Positions 42,954-55,210 are shown, counted from the first letter of the stretch. The stretch is DNA of 64,000 bases from JAJRRS01 sp965230275 (GCA_965230275.1 CBDDKO010000002.1:1798001-1862000), one strand, 5' to 3'. Translations and numbers: made by a program. The notes: generated from the letters alone by a model not told the origin.

Positions 42954-44216
42954 TCACACTTCCATCAGCATGCGTGCCGGGTCTTCGAGGGTTTGCTTGA
43001 TGCGGACCAGGAAGCTGACGGCTTCGCGGCCGTCGATCAGGCGGTGGTCGTAGCTGAGCGCGACGTACATCATCGGGCGGACCTCGATGGTTTCCTTGCC
43101 GTTTACTGTTACAGCAACCGGCCGGCGCTGGATGGCGTGCATGCCGAGGACCGCGGACTGGGGCGGGTTAACGATCGGGGTGGACAAGAGCGAGCCGAAG
43201 ATGCCGCCGTTGGTGATGGTGAACGTGCCGCCCTGCAGGTCGTCGAGCGAGAGCTTGTTCTCCTTGATCTTCTGGCCGAACCCGGCGATCGACTTCTCGA
43301 CGTCGGCAAAACCCATCCGCTCGGCATTGCGCAAGACCGGGACGACCAGGCCCTTGCCCGTGCCGACGGCGATGCCGATGTCGTAGTGGTCCTTGTAGAT
43401 GATGTCCGTGCCGCGGATCTCGGCGTTGACGGCGGGGAAGGCCTTGAGCGCGTCGATCACCGCCTTGGTGAAGAACGACATGAACCCGAGCTTGATGTCG
43501 TACTTCTTCAGGAAGGCGTCTTTGTACTGCGCACGAAGGTCCATGACGGCGGTCATGTCGACTTCGTTGAACGTGGTCAGCAGCGCCGCGGTCTGCTGGG
43601 CCTGCACGAGTCGCTCGGCGATGCGCTTACGCATGGGCGTCATCGGCACGATCTGCTCGTCACCACCCAGGGGCGATGAGTCGGCCGGGGCTGAAGGCGC
43701 GGCGGGCTGGGCCTGTGGCGCGGGTGCGGCCTTGGGCTGGGCGTCGAGGAAGTTCTTGACGTCTACCTTAAGCAGCCGACCGCCCGGGCCGGTCGCGGGG
43801 ATCGAGGCGGCGTCGAGCTGGTGCTCGTCGATCAGGCGCTGCGCGGCGGGCATGATGTGCTTGGGCGCTTCGGCGGGCGGGGCCGGCGCTGCCGCTTGCT
43901 TCGAAGCGGGCTCGCTGGGCTCAGCGGCGGCTTTGGGGGCGGGTTTTTCAGCACCGTTGCCGGCGCTTGCCGGGACATCGCCGAACTCCATATAGGCGAT
44001 CGTTTCGCCGACGATCGCCGCGTCGCCCTGCGCCTTGAGCGTGTCGCCCATGGTCCCGTCGCCGGGCGCGGGCAGTTCGAGGGTGACCTTGTCGGTCTCG
44101 ATCTCGACGATGGGGTCGTCCTTGTGGACGCCTTGGCCGGGCTCTTTCAGCCAACGGCCGATCGCGACCTCGGTGATGGATTCGCCGACCTCTGGGACTT
44201 TCAGTTCAACGGGCAT
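42954..44216 (-). CDS. sucB: 2-oxoglutarate dehydrogenase E2 (dihydrolipoyl succinyltransferase)
   Basis: A 420-residue protein with an N-terminal lipoyl domain (lipoyl lysine in EIETDKVTLELP), an Ala/Pro linker, an E3-binding domain (IMPAAQRLIDEHQLDAASI), and the catalytic domain with GIAVGTGKGLVVPV and the active site LSYDHRLIDGREAV. It transfers succinyl groups from E1 to CoA. It lies between sucA and lpdA. Its start also abuts a heptad array (44222-44256). Confidence 0.95.
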   Translation of the reverse strand: MPVELKVPEVGESITEVAIGRWLKEPGQGVHKDDPIVEIETDKVTLELPAPGDGTMGDTLKAQGDAAIVGETIAYMEFGDVPASAGNGAEKPAPKAAAEPSEPASKQAAAPAPPAEAPKHIMPAAQRLIDEHQLDAASIPATGPGGRLLKVDVKNFLDAQPKAAPAPQAQPAAPSAPADSSPLGGDEQIVPMTPMRKRIAERLVQAQQTAALLTTFNEVDMTAVMDLRAQYKDAFLKKYDIKLGFMSFFTKAVIDALKAFPAVNAEIRGTDIIYKDHYDIGIAVGTGKGLVVPVLRNAERMGFADVEKSIAGFGQKIKENKLSLDDLQGGTFTITNGGIFGSLLSTPIVNPPQSAVLGMHAIQRRPVAVTVNGKETIEVRPMMYVALSYDHRLIDGREAVSFLVRIKQTLEDPARMLMEV

Positions 44217-44221
44217 GGGAT

Positions 44222-44256
44222 TGGGCCTGGGGTTCGGGGTTCATGGACTCGGGATC
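44222..44256. repeat. Heptad repeat array between sucA and sucB
   Basis: Five 7-base units in phase, including two GGGGTTC in a row, filling the spacer between the sucA stop (TAA followed by CCCGATC on the coding strand) and the sucB start (CCC then ATG). Confidence 0.72.
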
Positions 44257-44259
44257 GGG

Positions 44260-47124
<2,865 letters not shown>

Positions 47125-47306
47125 GTCTCGCCCAGCCGGTTGGGCTGTGTATTAATAGCAAGGTGGCGGGAAAAAGAAAGTTCGAGGGTCTCCGGAGCAA
47201 GGTTTATGGATGTTTCCAGTGGTCTTGATCCTGTTAGCACGGTCCGGTCACGGGCGGGTAGGATGTTGAAATATCGGGATGTCCTGATCGCTTTCAACAT
47301 AAAAGC

Positions 47307-48956
47307 ATGAATGGTCTGTTGATCTCTGCACACCCTACCACCGCCGTACTGAACTGTCTTGACCGCCGACGCGTGTGGCTCTTCGCCGGCATCGCGGTGC
47401 TGCTGATGCTGGGGTACAACGGGCAATGGCGGATCGGGCCGGACTCGGCGATCCACATGAGCATCGCTCGCAGCCTGGCTGAAGGGTCGGGCTATACCCA
47501 CCCGACCGGGCTGGAGGACGCCGTCCGGCCGGGGCTGGCCTTGGTGACGGGGGCGACGTTCAGCCTATTTGGTGTGGATCGGTTCGAGGCGATTACGGCG
47601 CTGATGCTGGTCTGTACGGGCGCGGTGCTGGCGCTGACATATTGGGTGGTCAAACTGCGCTTCGGCCGGCCGACCGCGGTGCTGATCGTATGCATGCTGG
47701 CGACCAATGAGACGTTCTACCGCTACGGCTATCACGTGCTGACCGACATGCCGTTCCTGCTGGGGCTGATGCTGCTGATGCTGGGGATCGAGTTGTTCGG
47801 CCCGCGCGGGCGGCGGCGACTTGCGGCGGTAGCGTGCATGACGTTTGCGTTGCTGTTGATGCTTCTGTTCCGCAGCGTGGCGGTGGTGGTGGTCTGTGCA
47901 TGCGGGCTTGCGTTAGGTCATCACGTCACGCAGGGCCCGGGAGGCTGGAAGCGGGGCACGGCTCTGGCCATCGCGGGACTCGGGCTGGCGGCGGTCTGTT
48001 ATTGGGCGGTCGGTGGGTCGATGATGCGCGACAGCGATAAGGCGCTGGACCTGATAGGCGGCGGGATCGGCGAGGTCTTTACACGCGTGTTCACCGACAA
48101 CGGGCCGGAGCTGTTCACCGAGCACCTGCCTGAAGCGCTCTTCGGGGTGGACCTGGGCCCCTGGCTGGGCACGCCGCTTGGGATCATCGTGTTGATCTTC
48201 ACCATTGCGCTTTGCCGGGTTCGGCCGATGTGGGGGCTGCTGGTCGTCGTGTTCGTGCTGCAATGGCTGGTGTTGATCACAAACCAGCGCTACATACTCG
48301 TGCTGATGCCGCTGCTGGCGATCGGGTGGTGGCGCTGGGCCCGCTGGCTGGAGCCACGGTTTAAGCCGTGGCAGTCGTGGGTGGCGGTGCTGGGTGTGCT
48401 GGTGCTGTGGTTCGTGCCGAACCTGGTGATGGTCGGCGTGTTTATCGGTGAGCAACACGCCAAGCCATTCCTGCAAGACTACGAGCGAGGCCGGTACGTC
48501 GCCCTTCGTTTGCTTGCGGACGAGTTAGAAGTGATTGCGGGTAACGAAGACATCATCCTCGCCGATCACGCGCCTCAGCTCACATACATGACACGTCTGC
48601 CGGTCCACGGCCCGTCCACCCTGCCGACCTACGGGGATCAGCGTGACCGGACGCTAAAGCGTATGCGCGACGCCGAGCGCATCCTGATGGTGACTCCACT
48701 CGACGCGATGCTCAAGGAGCGCATCACTCAACTGAAGCTCAAACAGGTTGAGACGCTTGCCGAGGTCCCGACGCCTGATCACGATCGGATCGCCGACTTC
48801 AAGATCATCCAGATGATCGCGCGTAACGTCGATTGGGAAAACTACCACCGCCGGATGGAAAAACGCTTATTGCGTGCTGGGGCCGCGGACCAGCGCAACG
48901 GCGAGTCCGAGCAAGAAGCCGGCCAAACCGAACAGGCTGCCGACCAGCCCGAGTGA
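47307..48956 (+). CDS. Membrane glycosyltransferase (GT39/ArnT-like)
   Basis: A 549-residue protein with about ten to eleven membrane helices in the first ~400 residues and a soluble C-terminal domain. The first periplasmic loop WRIGPDSAIHMSIARSLAEG places an acidic residue where lipid-linked-sugar transferases of the PMT/ArnT type have their catalytic Asp. The last 30 residues are Glu/Gln-rich and lie in a 90-base overlap with the convergent Wzz-like gene. The donor and acceptor are unknown. Confidence 0.72.
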   Translation: MNGLLISAHPTTAVLNCLDRRRVWLFAGIAVLLMLGYNGQWRIGPDSAIHMSIARSLAEGSGYTHPTGLEDAVRPGLALVTGATFSLFGVDRFEAITALMLVCTGAVLALTYWVVKLRFGRPTAVLIVCMLATNETFYRYGYHVLTDMPFLLGLMLLMLGIELFGPRGRRRLAAVACMTFALLLMLLFRSVAVVVVCACGLALGHHVTQGPGGWKRGTALAIAGLGLAAVCYWAVGGSMMRDSDKALDLIGGGIGEVFTRVFTDNGPELFTEHLPEALFGVDLGPWLGTPLGIIVLIFTIALCRVRPMWGLLVVVFVLQWLVLITNQRYILVLMPLLAIGWWRWARWLEPRFKPWQSWVAVLGVLVLWFVPNLVMVGVFIGEQHAKPFLQDYERGRYVALRLLADELEVIAGNEDIILADHAPQLTYMTRLPVHGPSTLPTYGDQRDRTLKRMRDAERILMVTPLDAMLKERITQLKLKQVETLAEVPTPDHDRIADFKIIQMIARNVDWENYHRRMEKRLLRAGAADQRNGESEQEAGQTEQAADQPE

Positions 48957-49781
48957 CGCGTTGATCGGTTCGGCCCGAGGCGCGGCCCGGCTGACGATGC
49001 GGGCGATCTTGTTGCTATCGTTTAAACGTACGCTGAGTTCTGCCAGTCGTTCGTTGTTCTTAGCGAGTTGTTTTTCCAAGTAGTCCAGGCGGTCGGTGAG
49101 TTCCAGTCGCTGTGTAGCATCTGTGCTGTCGTCAAGCTCAGCCAGGCGTCGTTGGGTTTTCAGCAATTCCTGACGTACCGCTTCGGCAAACTTCTCGCCC
49201 TGCTGGATTTCCGAAGCCGTGGTGCCGTAGGCCCGGATCAGCATTTCTCGGCAGATGTCAGCCCATGTGTTCGCCAGGTGCGCCGCGTGTTCCGGATCAG
49301 AGTCCACCGCTCGCAGCGCCGCCATCTCCTGGCTGAGCTGATCGAAGTACAACTCGCCAAACAGGTCGCGCACGGGGCGGGTGCGTGCCTGCTTCTGGCC
49401 CTCTTCGGTCAGCATCCACTGCAGCTGCTTCTCATCGGGCCAGGCCGTTTCGGGCTCCTCCGCCAATCGGGCCGAGAGGATCATCATCACGGCATCGGAC
49501 TGGCAGATCGTCCCCACGGTCCTGCGGGCCGGGGGCACCAGTTCCACATCCAGCGGGATCCCGTCCGCGCCGATCCGCACCGCCTGGATATTCACCTGCA
49601 GCACCGCCTCGGCCCGGTACAGGTTCGGGCTCATCAGGCTCCAGCCCACGCCGATAGCAGCGCCGAACAACGCGCACAAGACGATGACCAGGCCGTGACG
49701 CTTCAACGACCGACCGAGGTGTCGCGCTTCGAAGGTATCTACGAATTCGGGAGGTGCTGTGTCAGAATCGCTCGATGCCAT
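48867..49781 (-). CDS. Wzz-like polysaccharide chain-length/co-polymerase protein
   Basis: A 304-residue protein with two membrane helices near the ends (HGLVIVLCALFGAAIGVGW at ~33-51; LVGSLFGLAGFLLGLAVALV at ~276-295) and a long helical periplasmic part with coiled coil (EIQQGEKFAEAVRQELLKTQ). LYRAEAVLQVN after the first helix is typical of the Wzz/GumC family. These proteins control polysaccharide length and export. No tyrosine kinase domain is present. It overlaps the glycosyltransferase gene tail-to-tail by 90 bases. Confidence 0.8.
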   Translation of the reverse strand: MASSDSDTAPPEFVDTFEARHLGRSLKRHGLVIVLCALFGAAIGVGWSLMSPNLYRAEAVLQVNIQAVRIGADGIPLDVELVPPARRTVGTICQSDAVMMILSARLAEEPETAWPDEKQLQWMLTEEGQKQARTRPVRDLFGELYFDQLSQEMAALRAVDSDPEHAAHLANTWADICREMLIRAYGTTASEIQQGEKFAEAVRQELLKTQRRLAELDDSTDATQRLELTDRLDYLEKQLAKNNERLAELSVRLNDSNKIARIVSRAAPRAEPINASLGLVGSLFGLAGFLLGLAVALVRGPSTQ

Positions 49782-49824
49782 ACGAGCATGATATCAAGCC
49801 CGGCGGGTTGCGCTACGGCGTTGG

Positions 49825-49859
49825 GATTTATGATTTGAGATGTATGATTGAGGATGTCT
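49825..49859. repeat. AT-rich heptad array, first of pair
   Basis: Five 7-base units in exact phase, each starting GAT (GATTTAT, GATTTGA and variants). It lies 43 bases upstream of the Wzz-like start. Confidence 0.78.
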
Positions 49860-49909
49860 GTCGCGGTTGATCTCCTGCGGGTCTTTACATGTCGGTCAAC
49901 GCTTGCGAC

Positions 49910-49944
49910 ATCACAAATCATCAATCAGAAATCAGCAATTCTTC
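49910..49944. repeat. AT-rich heptad array, second of pair
   Basis: Five 7-base units in exact phase, starting AT, mostly ATCA (ATCACAA, ATCATCA and variants). It is roughly the reverse complement in character of the array 50 bases earlier. Confidence 0.78.
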
Positions 49945-50563
49945 AAACCCACGATGCTCCGGGTGTGACGGCGGCCACAGGGTCAGCGGGACCGGGTCGG
50001 GCCTGTGTGCCGAAGGTCCATCAGTCGCCGGGGCACAGCGCTTGCAAGTTTCAGCTCCGTCCGCGTCCCACCCGGCGGAGCGGGATGGGCTTGTGGGGAG
50101 GTGAACAGCCCGTGAGTCCCGGTCCTTTTAATCAGCGGATACTCAGTACAAGTCGGACTGTGCCGTCGTAGGTTGTCGGCCCCCGCCCCCGGAAGTTATG
50201 AGAGACGTACCATCCGAGTGATCGGCGTGGCCTCATCCATCCGGGGGCAGTGGGTTGTCGGCCCCCGGCCCCCGGAAGGCTATTCCCGGTGGCCAAAGCG
50301 GGGCTCTACTTATGTGGATATGGACGGGTTTGTGCGCACGAAGGCGGTTGTTGTACCGCTAAACCGCAAGCGATCTATCGGGCTCGACGGGAGTTGCGGA
50401 TTCTTGAGGTGGGCAAAGACACTCGGCGTGAATCGGCGGTGCTTGTGCGCACCGATGCGCGCAGGGGATTCCGGGGGCTCCAGGATACCTGGGGAATCAC
50501 GGAGGGCGCGGAACTTCCGGGGTGCAGAGGCGCGGAGGTGGATACAAGCGGGTGGGTGTGATG

Positions 50564-53500
50564 TCAGCGTCGGCGCAGGGCTGACAGTCCGAGGCAGGTT
50601 GTGAGTATGACCGCCGTAGCGGGTTCGGGCAGGGTGGCCTGGTCCGTTGTCGTGTCCTCGGTTGTATCGGGGATCGTGAACCGTTTTGACCGGAGCGATG
50701 GATCGTGCCTGTTGAAGAGCGTGGCATCGTACTTATCTATGGGTGTCCATAGGTTGAAGCCATAGTTCAAGGTGCGCGGGTCGTCCGTACGGAGTGTCCC
50801 GTCGTACAACGTTGGGACTGTGTAGCGCAAAGGGGTATCGCCACTCATCCAATCGGGTAGCCCGTACCAGGCAGGCGCGACGTAGGGCTGAACATCGACG
50901 GACGTTGTTTCTACGGGGCCGGTCGGCGGGGGCAATTCCTCGATGACTTCGGTGATGGTCGGCGCGATGCCGGGCGAGAGTGTGATGTCGAACAGTTGTG
51001 ACTGGGTCATCAGGGACATGGTGCCGGCGGCGTCATCGGTGAGTGTGATTCGGCCGATGGTCGTGGTGCCGGTGTCGCCGGGGGTGTTGTTGAACCAGGA
51101 CACATCCAGCCGATCGGTGCCGAAGGCGAGGCCCGTCCCGCCGAGGTCGCCCGCGCCCCCGGCGGTGCTGCCGGCGACATGGGTATCGAACGCCAGGTCG
51201 GGGAAGAGTTGCACGAATGCCGGGTTGGCTGGGCCGGTGATACCGCCGAACTCGTGCTGGTACACGCTGCCGGCGGTCAGTTCCAAGAGCATCCCGGCAC
51301 TGGTCCAGTCGGTGTCGGTCGTGACGTTCAGGTCATACGTGGTATACCCGGTGAGCGCCGCGGAGTTGTCCACTTCGGCCATCTCGAAGATGACCGACGC
51401 CCCGGCGGGCATGCCGGTCCAGCCGGCTGTCAAGGTTGCCAACACCACCGCCGCGTATCGCATCCGACCACCCATCGCCTTGCTCCTTTCGCTTGACTGT
51501 TCCGCTGTTCCATCGCATTGTACACGTGCCTTGCTCCCCCGCCGTCTGCCCACGAGGGCCCCGATGCCCACTGCCAACAGGCTCAGCGTCCCGGGCTCGG
51601 GGATGTTTGCTGGGGCTATAGGGGGTGTGCCGTTGTTCCAGTTGTTGAGGACGAGGTCGAGGTCGTCGAGGCCGACAAAACCGTCGCCGCTTGGATCACC
51701 CGACATCCCGACCCCGGCAGATACGGATTGGTTCCAATGGTTCAGGACGATGTCTAGATCGTCGAGCCCGACGAATCCGTCACCGTTGAGGTCACCGATC
51801 AGCTGTATAGTTCCTGTCAGAGCATTTGCACCATAGGTGAGCGACATCCACATCCCATTTCCGAGATCGCTAAATCCTGTGGCCGTATCGAAAGCACCAA
51901 CTAAAGACCCATACGTGAGAATGTTACCGCTCCCCACAACTGGCGGCGTTCCGAGCACCCTCAATTCCAATTCACCCGCCAATGTTGCGGAACCCACAAG
52001 CTCAAGCAGATCAAGAGCTACGCTCGATAAATAGGCCGTCGTAGAGCCGCCGGATGTCTGCGTATATGAACTTGCCACAACCTGGTTACCTGCGGCATCA
52101 TCCCCTAAGGAGAAAACGCCGCTATTTGTCAGGTCACCTAGATCATCATTAGACATTTCAAAGATCGCTAGCCCACCGGCAAGTACATCTACGTCCACAT
52201 ATCCACCGCCCGAAGTCGAGAATGTTTGAGTCGATTGATTAGCCCATCTATATTCGAATGCGCCATCGTGGCCGACTTCGATGCGGTTGACGATCAGCGA
52301 GCTTGTCCCGAGGCCGTTCTGGTCCGACCAAATGAAGAAGCCGTTGCTCGGCGTCGGCGTTTGCGGGACAGAGGCGGTCCCCTGAATGACGAGGCTGTCG
52401 GCGGACAGCGTTCCGGTTTCGAGGACAATCGATCCATTCGTGTCAATCGTGATATCGCCCGGCATGGTGAGTGAGCCGCCGTTACTCATTTGTAATTGCT
52501 TATTTCCGGAAGACAGCCCAACTGACAAAGATGCAATCTGTTGTGCTACAGCAGGGCCAAGTAGTACGTAAGAGTCAGCAACTTGAGCGCTAAGATGCAC
52601 ATTGCTATCAACATCGGGGCTCCAACCCATGGCCCAAGTAGATGCGTCATCCCAGCCTGTGGAAGATGAATAAGCACGCACATCGACCCGTTTCCCTACG
52701 ATCCGATTCACAAATCCGTGCATATCTGGTAATATCAATGATGAGAATAATCCTACCTCACCATATGAGCCATTAAAGTATGCATCCATATCACTTGCGG
52801 GTGTCCTGAAAGCCCCCTGTATAACACCTAGTATCGAATATCCTCCACCAACGAGTTGTTGAAAGACTGGCCCGCCCGAATCCGCTTTCCATGCGGTTCC
52901 CTCGCGATGATCACTCAGCGGCCCTCCGCCCGAAAAACCATTTCCGCCAGCATCAAAATCCCAGAACCCATATACGAATGGATTGGTTATTAGAGCAGGC
53001 GGGTCAGAAGGGAACTGATTAAACTCTTCTGATGGCACACCATCCCAGACATTCATTGCTGCACGTTTAACCCCAGCAGGCTGACCCGTATAATCAACAC
53101 CATCAAGACCACCACCACCAAATCCATATCCCATAAATGTAACTTCCAAGGATGAACGTGCGTGTTCAGGCTGATACTGATAATACCCGGTGACACTTCC
53201 ATGGAGGACCGGATCCTCTAGCTCAACAATTGCCAGATCATAATCGTCATCAGCCTGAATCCTGTAGTATGGGTGATAATGAACCGCCGATATGTCATAT
53301 TCTGCAAATTGTCCGTCTCCGATTTCAATTACAACCTCAGCAATAGATGGATCATAGCCCCATAATATATGTGCAGCCGTGAGGACATATTTCCTATTCG
53401 TCAATACAGAAGACTCCAGCAGGGCGCCAGAACCCGCCGTCAAATGGCCCGTCTTGCCCCGTATGTTGGCTATCCCACTATGATCGATCCCAAATATTGG

Positions 53501-53647
53501 ACTACCATATTCTGCAATATATTTTTCAGGAATAACGTCGCCAATGTCACCAATTATGGCTTCCGCACAATCAACAAACACAACCAATACCACAACACTC
53601 ATGGCGATATTGAATCGGACCCATACGTCTATCAGTATGCGGTACAT
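50564..53647 (-). CDS. Serine protease/dockerin/PEP-CTERM protein fused to a second PEP-CTERM protein
   Basis: A single 1027-residue frame. Part 1: signal peptide, then a trypsin-like domain with His93 (LTAAHIL), Asp137 (DYDLAIVEL) and Ser257 (ADSGGPVF); a beta-rich passenger (about 320-615); two calcium-binding dockerin-like repeats (GDLNGDGFVGLDDL at ~619 and a second at ~651); and a PEP-CTERM signal (IPEPGTLSLL, basic end RRR) at ~682-703. Part 2 begins at Met725 with a new signal peptide (MRYAAVVLATLTAGWTG), a beta-rich domain and another PEP-CTERM signal (LPEPATAVIL, ending ALRRR). An AAGGAG site lies seven bases before Met725 (51475), so part 2 may also be made separately. PEP-CTERM proteins are exported and anchored or processed by exosortase. 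The protease region is AT-richer than the tail. Confidence 0.88.
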   Translation of the reverse strand: MYRILIDVWVRFNIAMSVVVLVVFVDCAEAIIGDIGDVIPEKYIAEYGSPIFGIDHSGIANIRGKTGHLTAGSGALLESSVLTNRKYVLTAAHILWGYDPSIAEVVIEIGDGQFAEYDISAVHYHPYYRIQADDDYDLAIVELEDPVLHGSVTGYYQYQPEHARSSLEVTFMGYGFGGGGLDGVDYTGQPAGVKRAAMNVWDGVPSEEFNQFPSDPPALITNPFVYGFWDFDAGGNGFSGGGPLSDHREGTAWKADSGGPVFQQLVGGGYSILGVIQGAFRTPASDMDAYFNGSYGEVGLFSSLILPDMHGFVNRIVGKRVDVRAYSSSTGWDDASTWAMGWSPDVDSNVHLSAQVADSYVLLGPAVAQQIASLSVGLSSGNKQLQMSNGGSLTMPGDITIDTNGSIVLETGTLSADSLVIQGTASVPQTPTPSNGFFIWSDQNGLGTSSLIVNRIEVGHDGAFEYRWANQSTQTFSTSGGGYVDVDVLAGGLAIFEMSNDDLGDLTNSGVFSLGDDAAGNQVVASSYTQTSGGSTTAYLSSVALDLLELVGSATLAGELELRVLGTPPVVGSGNILTYGSLVGAFDTATGFSDLGNGMWMSLTYGANALTGTIQLIGDLNGDGFVGLDDLDIVLNHWNQSVSAGVGMSGDPSGDGFVGLDDLDLVLNNWNNGTPPIAPANIPEPGTLSLLAVGIGALVGRRRGSKARVQCDGTAEQSSERSKAMGGRMRYAAVVLATLTAGWTGMPAGASVIFEMAEVDNSAALTGYTTYDLNVTTDTDWTSAGMLLELTAGSVYQHEFGGITGPANPAFVQLFPDLAFDTHVAGSTAGGAGDLGGTGLAFGTDRLDVSWFNNTPGDTGTTTIGRITLTDDAAGTMSLMTQSQLFDITLSPGIAPTITEVIEELPPPTGPVETTSVDVQPYVAPAWYGLPDWMSGDTPLRYTVPTLYDGTLRTDDPRTLNYGFNLWTPIDKYDATLFNRHDPSLRSKRFTIPDTTEDTTTDQATLPEPATAVILTTCLGLSALRRR

Positions 53648-53663
53648 TTTTACCTCCCGAAAA

Positions 53664-54899
53664 TCATGGACGGGCTTGAATATGATTCAATAGATCACCT
53701 GATCTAAAGAAAGACACTTCAGATTCCCAATGATTGTTTATCCCTACATTTTCAACGTGAATGAATGTATCCTCACCGTCTCGCATATGACATTGATCAA
53801 CGATTTTCTCAGGCGAGAATCCTGCTAACGAACGCTCCTCACCAACATGTGCGACAGGAACCCACCCATCAGTATCAAACAGCAGATATCTGATTCGCCG
53901 CTCTTGCTCGTCTCGATACTTAACTACCGCTGCGTCACCCAGCCGATAGAGGTCGCTCACCAACATCCCACCATCCCTAAGCTTTCGTTTGAATTCGGCC
54001 AGCTCAAGCATTCCGCCGCGCCGTATCTGGGGCGATTCCTTGGCAACCTCTTTCACAATCCGAAGTTTTCCAGTCTCGGGATACCAATGGATGATCTTGT
54101 CAGTGTGTACGTCTACCTCCCTGGACATTCTTACTGGTAAATACCGGGACTCCTTTAAACCTGTAACGGGACGCTCGTACTGAACTGTAATGGCCTCATC
54201 TTTATTGGCGAGTTTGCTTATTGATTTACGATCAATCCAATGCAAACCATTGCCATCTATTAAACCAACAGTTCTATAAGCGGGAGAATCAGATTGTATA
54301 CTGTCCAATGTTAAAAGCGTGACTGACGATTCTGTATTTTCCAAGTAGTCACCAGCAGACATCACCCTGTAACCACTTGGGACATCACCAAGTTTTCGTA
54401 TATGTTTCTTCTCTATATCGATCGAGTACACTGAAGACCAATCGGTCACATGGAGCCCTATCTCCGTTGGACGATTACGGCGATGACACAGTAGACTCGG
54501 CTTTACCTGAACGCTTCCGATCCATTTATTACCAGGGAATGATTTTATTCGGTCATACGATCTACCAGTCTCGTCGAATAGAATAATATCTGTCGAGTTA
54601 ACTCTTAACTGATCTTCTTCGATAGCTAAGTTATCGATTAAAGCAATAAGACCATTCTGCGATGGCCATGATTGCCGGATGAATGCCGATTCAAATCGAT
54701 GAGTGTGAGCCGGGTAGACAACGGGCAAATTTAACTCATCAATGGATTCAGTAGATGCATCCTGCACCGTCCCGTATGCGGGAACATCAAGTCCAGTGAG
54801 TACCGTCATACTGATACTCAGACCCAGGGCGGCGCAGACGGTGAGGGCTTCGACGATTGTCTTGCCCGTGAGTCGGTGATGTGTGTTCCCGGTCATCAT
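53664..54899 (-). CDS. Exported protein of unknown function, AT-rich
   Basis: A 411-residue protein; the start at MMTGNTHHRLTGKTIVEALT is preferred to an upstream frame (to 55112) that is Pro/His-rich and low in protein character. One N-terminal hydrophobic stretch (VEALTVCAALGLSISMTVLTG) looks like a signal anchor. The rest is beta-rich and repeats blocks like DIILFDETGRSYDRI, VYSIDIEKKHIRKLGD and VGLIDGNGLHWIDR, reminiscent of a beta-propeller. No family is recognised. It is 16 bases upstream of the protease gene and shares its AT-rich composition, so they are probably one operon, possibly acquired together. Confidence 0.7.
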   Translation of the reverse strand: MMTGNTHHRLTGKTIVEALTVCAALGLSISMTVLTGLDVPAYGTVQDASTESIDELNLPVVYPAHTHRFESAFIRQSWPSQNGLIALIDNLAIEEDQLRVNSTDIILFDETGRSYDRIKSFPGNKWIGSVQVKPSLLCHRRNRPTEIGLHVTDWSSVYSIDIEKKHIRKLGDVPSGYRVMSAGDYLENTESSVTLLTLDSIQSDSPAYRTVGLIDGNGLHWIDRKSISKLANKDEAITVQYERPVTGLKESRYLPVRMSREVDVHTDKIIHWYPETGKLRIVKEVAKESPQIRRGGMLELAEFKRKLRDGGMLVSDLYRLGDAAVVKYRDEQERRIRYLLFDTDGWVPVAHVGEERSLAGFSPEKIVDQCHMRDGEDTFIHVENVGINNHWESEVSFFRSGDLLNHIQARP

Positions 54900-55172
54900 G
54901 CCATCCCCGATCCGGTCGGCCGATTGGCCGCGCCTGTGGGTATGAAGATATGTGGGTCTTGATTGGGCGTCAAGAGGATTCTGTGGGTTTCTTGTGGAAT
55001 TGTGTGGCGGGGTCGGCATGGGTGGGCCTCCTGATGCGGGGGGACATGCGGCGGGCAGATGAAGTAAGTGTAAGGCGCGGGGGGGACCCGCGGAAGGCTG
55101 CTTTGCAGCCATCGCGCGGCTTTGGGGGAACGTACCCCGAGAAACGCGGCGGAGCGGTCCGAGGCTTCATGC

Positions 55173-55207
55173 CTCAAGACTCAAGTCTCAGGCCTCAAGC
55201 CTCAAGC
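55173..55207. repeat. Heptad repeat array downstream of htpX
   Basis: Five 7-base units in exact phase, CTCAAGA, CTCAAGT and close variants. It lies just beyond the htpX terminator. Confidence 0.82.
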
Positions 55208-55210
55208 CTG

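Larger units (their letters stand above)
49782..50563. other. Repeat-rich intergenic region without a clear gene
   Basis: This 782-base stretch holds two AT-rich heptad arrays (49825-49859 and 49910-49944), and two copies of GGTTGTCGGCCCCCG followed by CCCCCGGAAG (50171-50195 and 50253-50278). The second copy pairs with an upstream CCGGGGGC (50241-50248) to form an 8-bp hairpin. Open frames exist here on the + strand, but they are Arg/Gly-rich, have no recognisable homology and run through the repeats, so none is called. Confidence 0.7.

Noticed and set aside
50173..50604. + strand open frames in the 49.8-50.6 kb spacer
   Set aside because: They run through repeat motifs, are Arg/Gly-rich, show no recognisable domain and one overlaps the end of the double PEP-CTERM gene.
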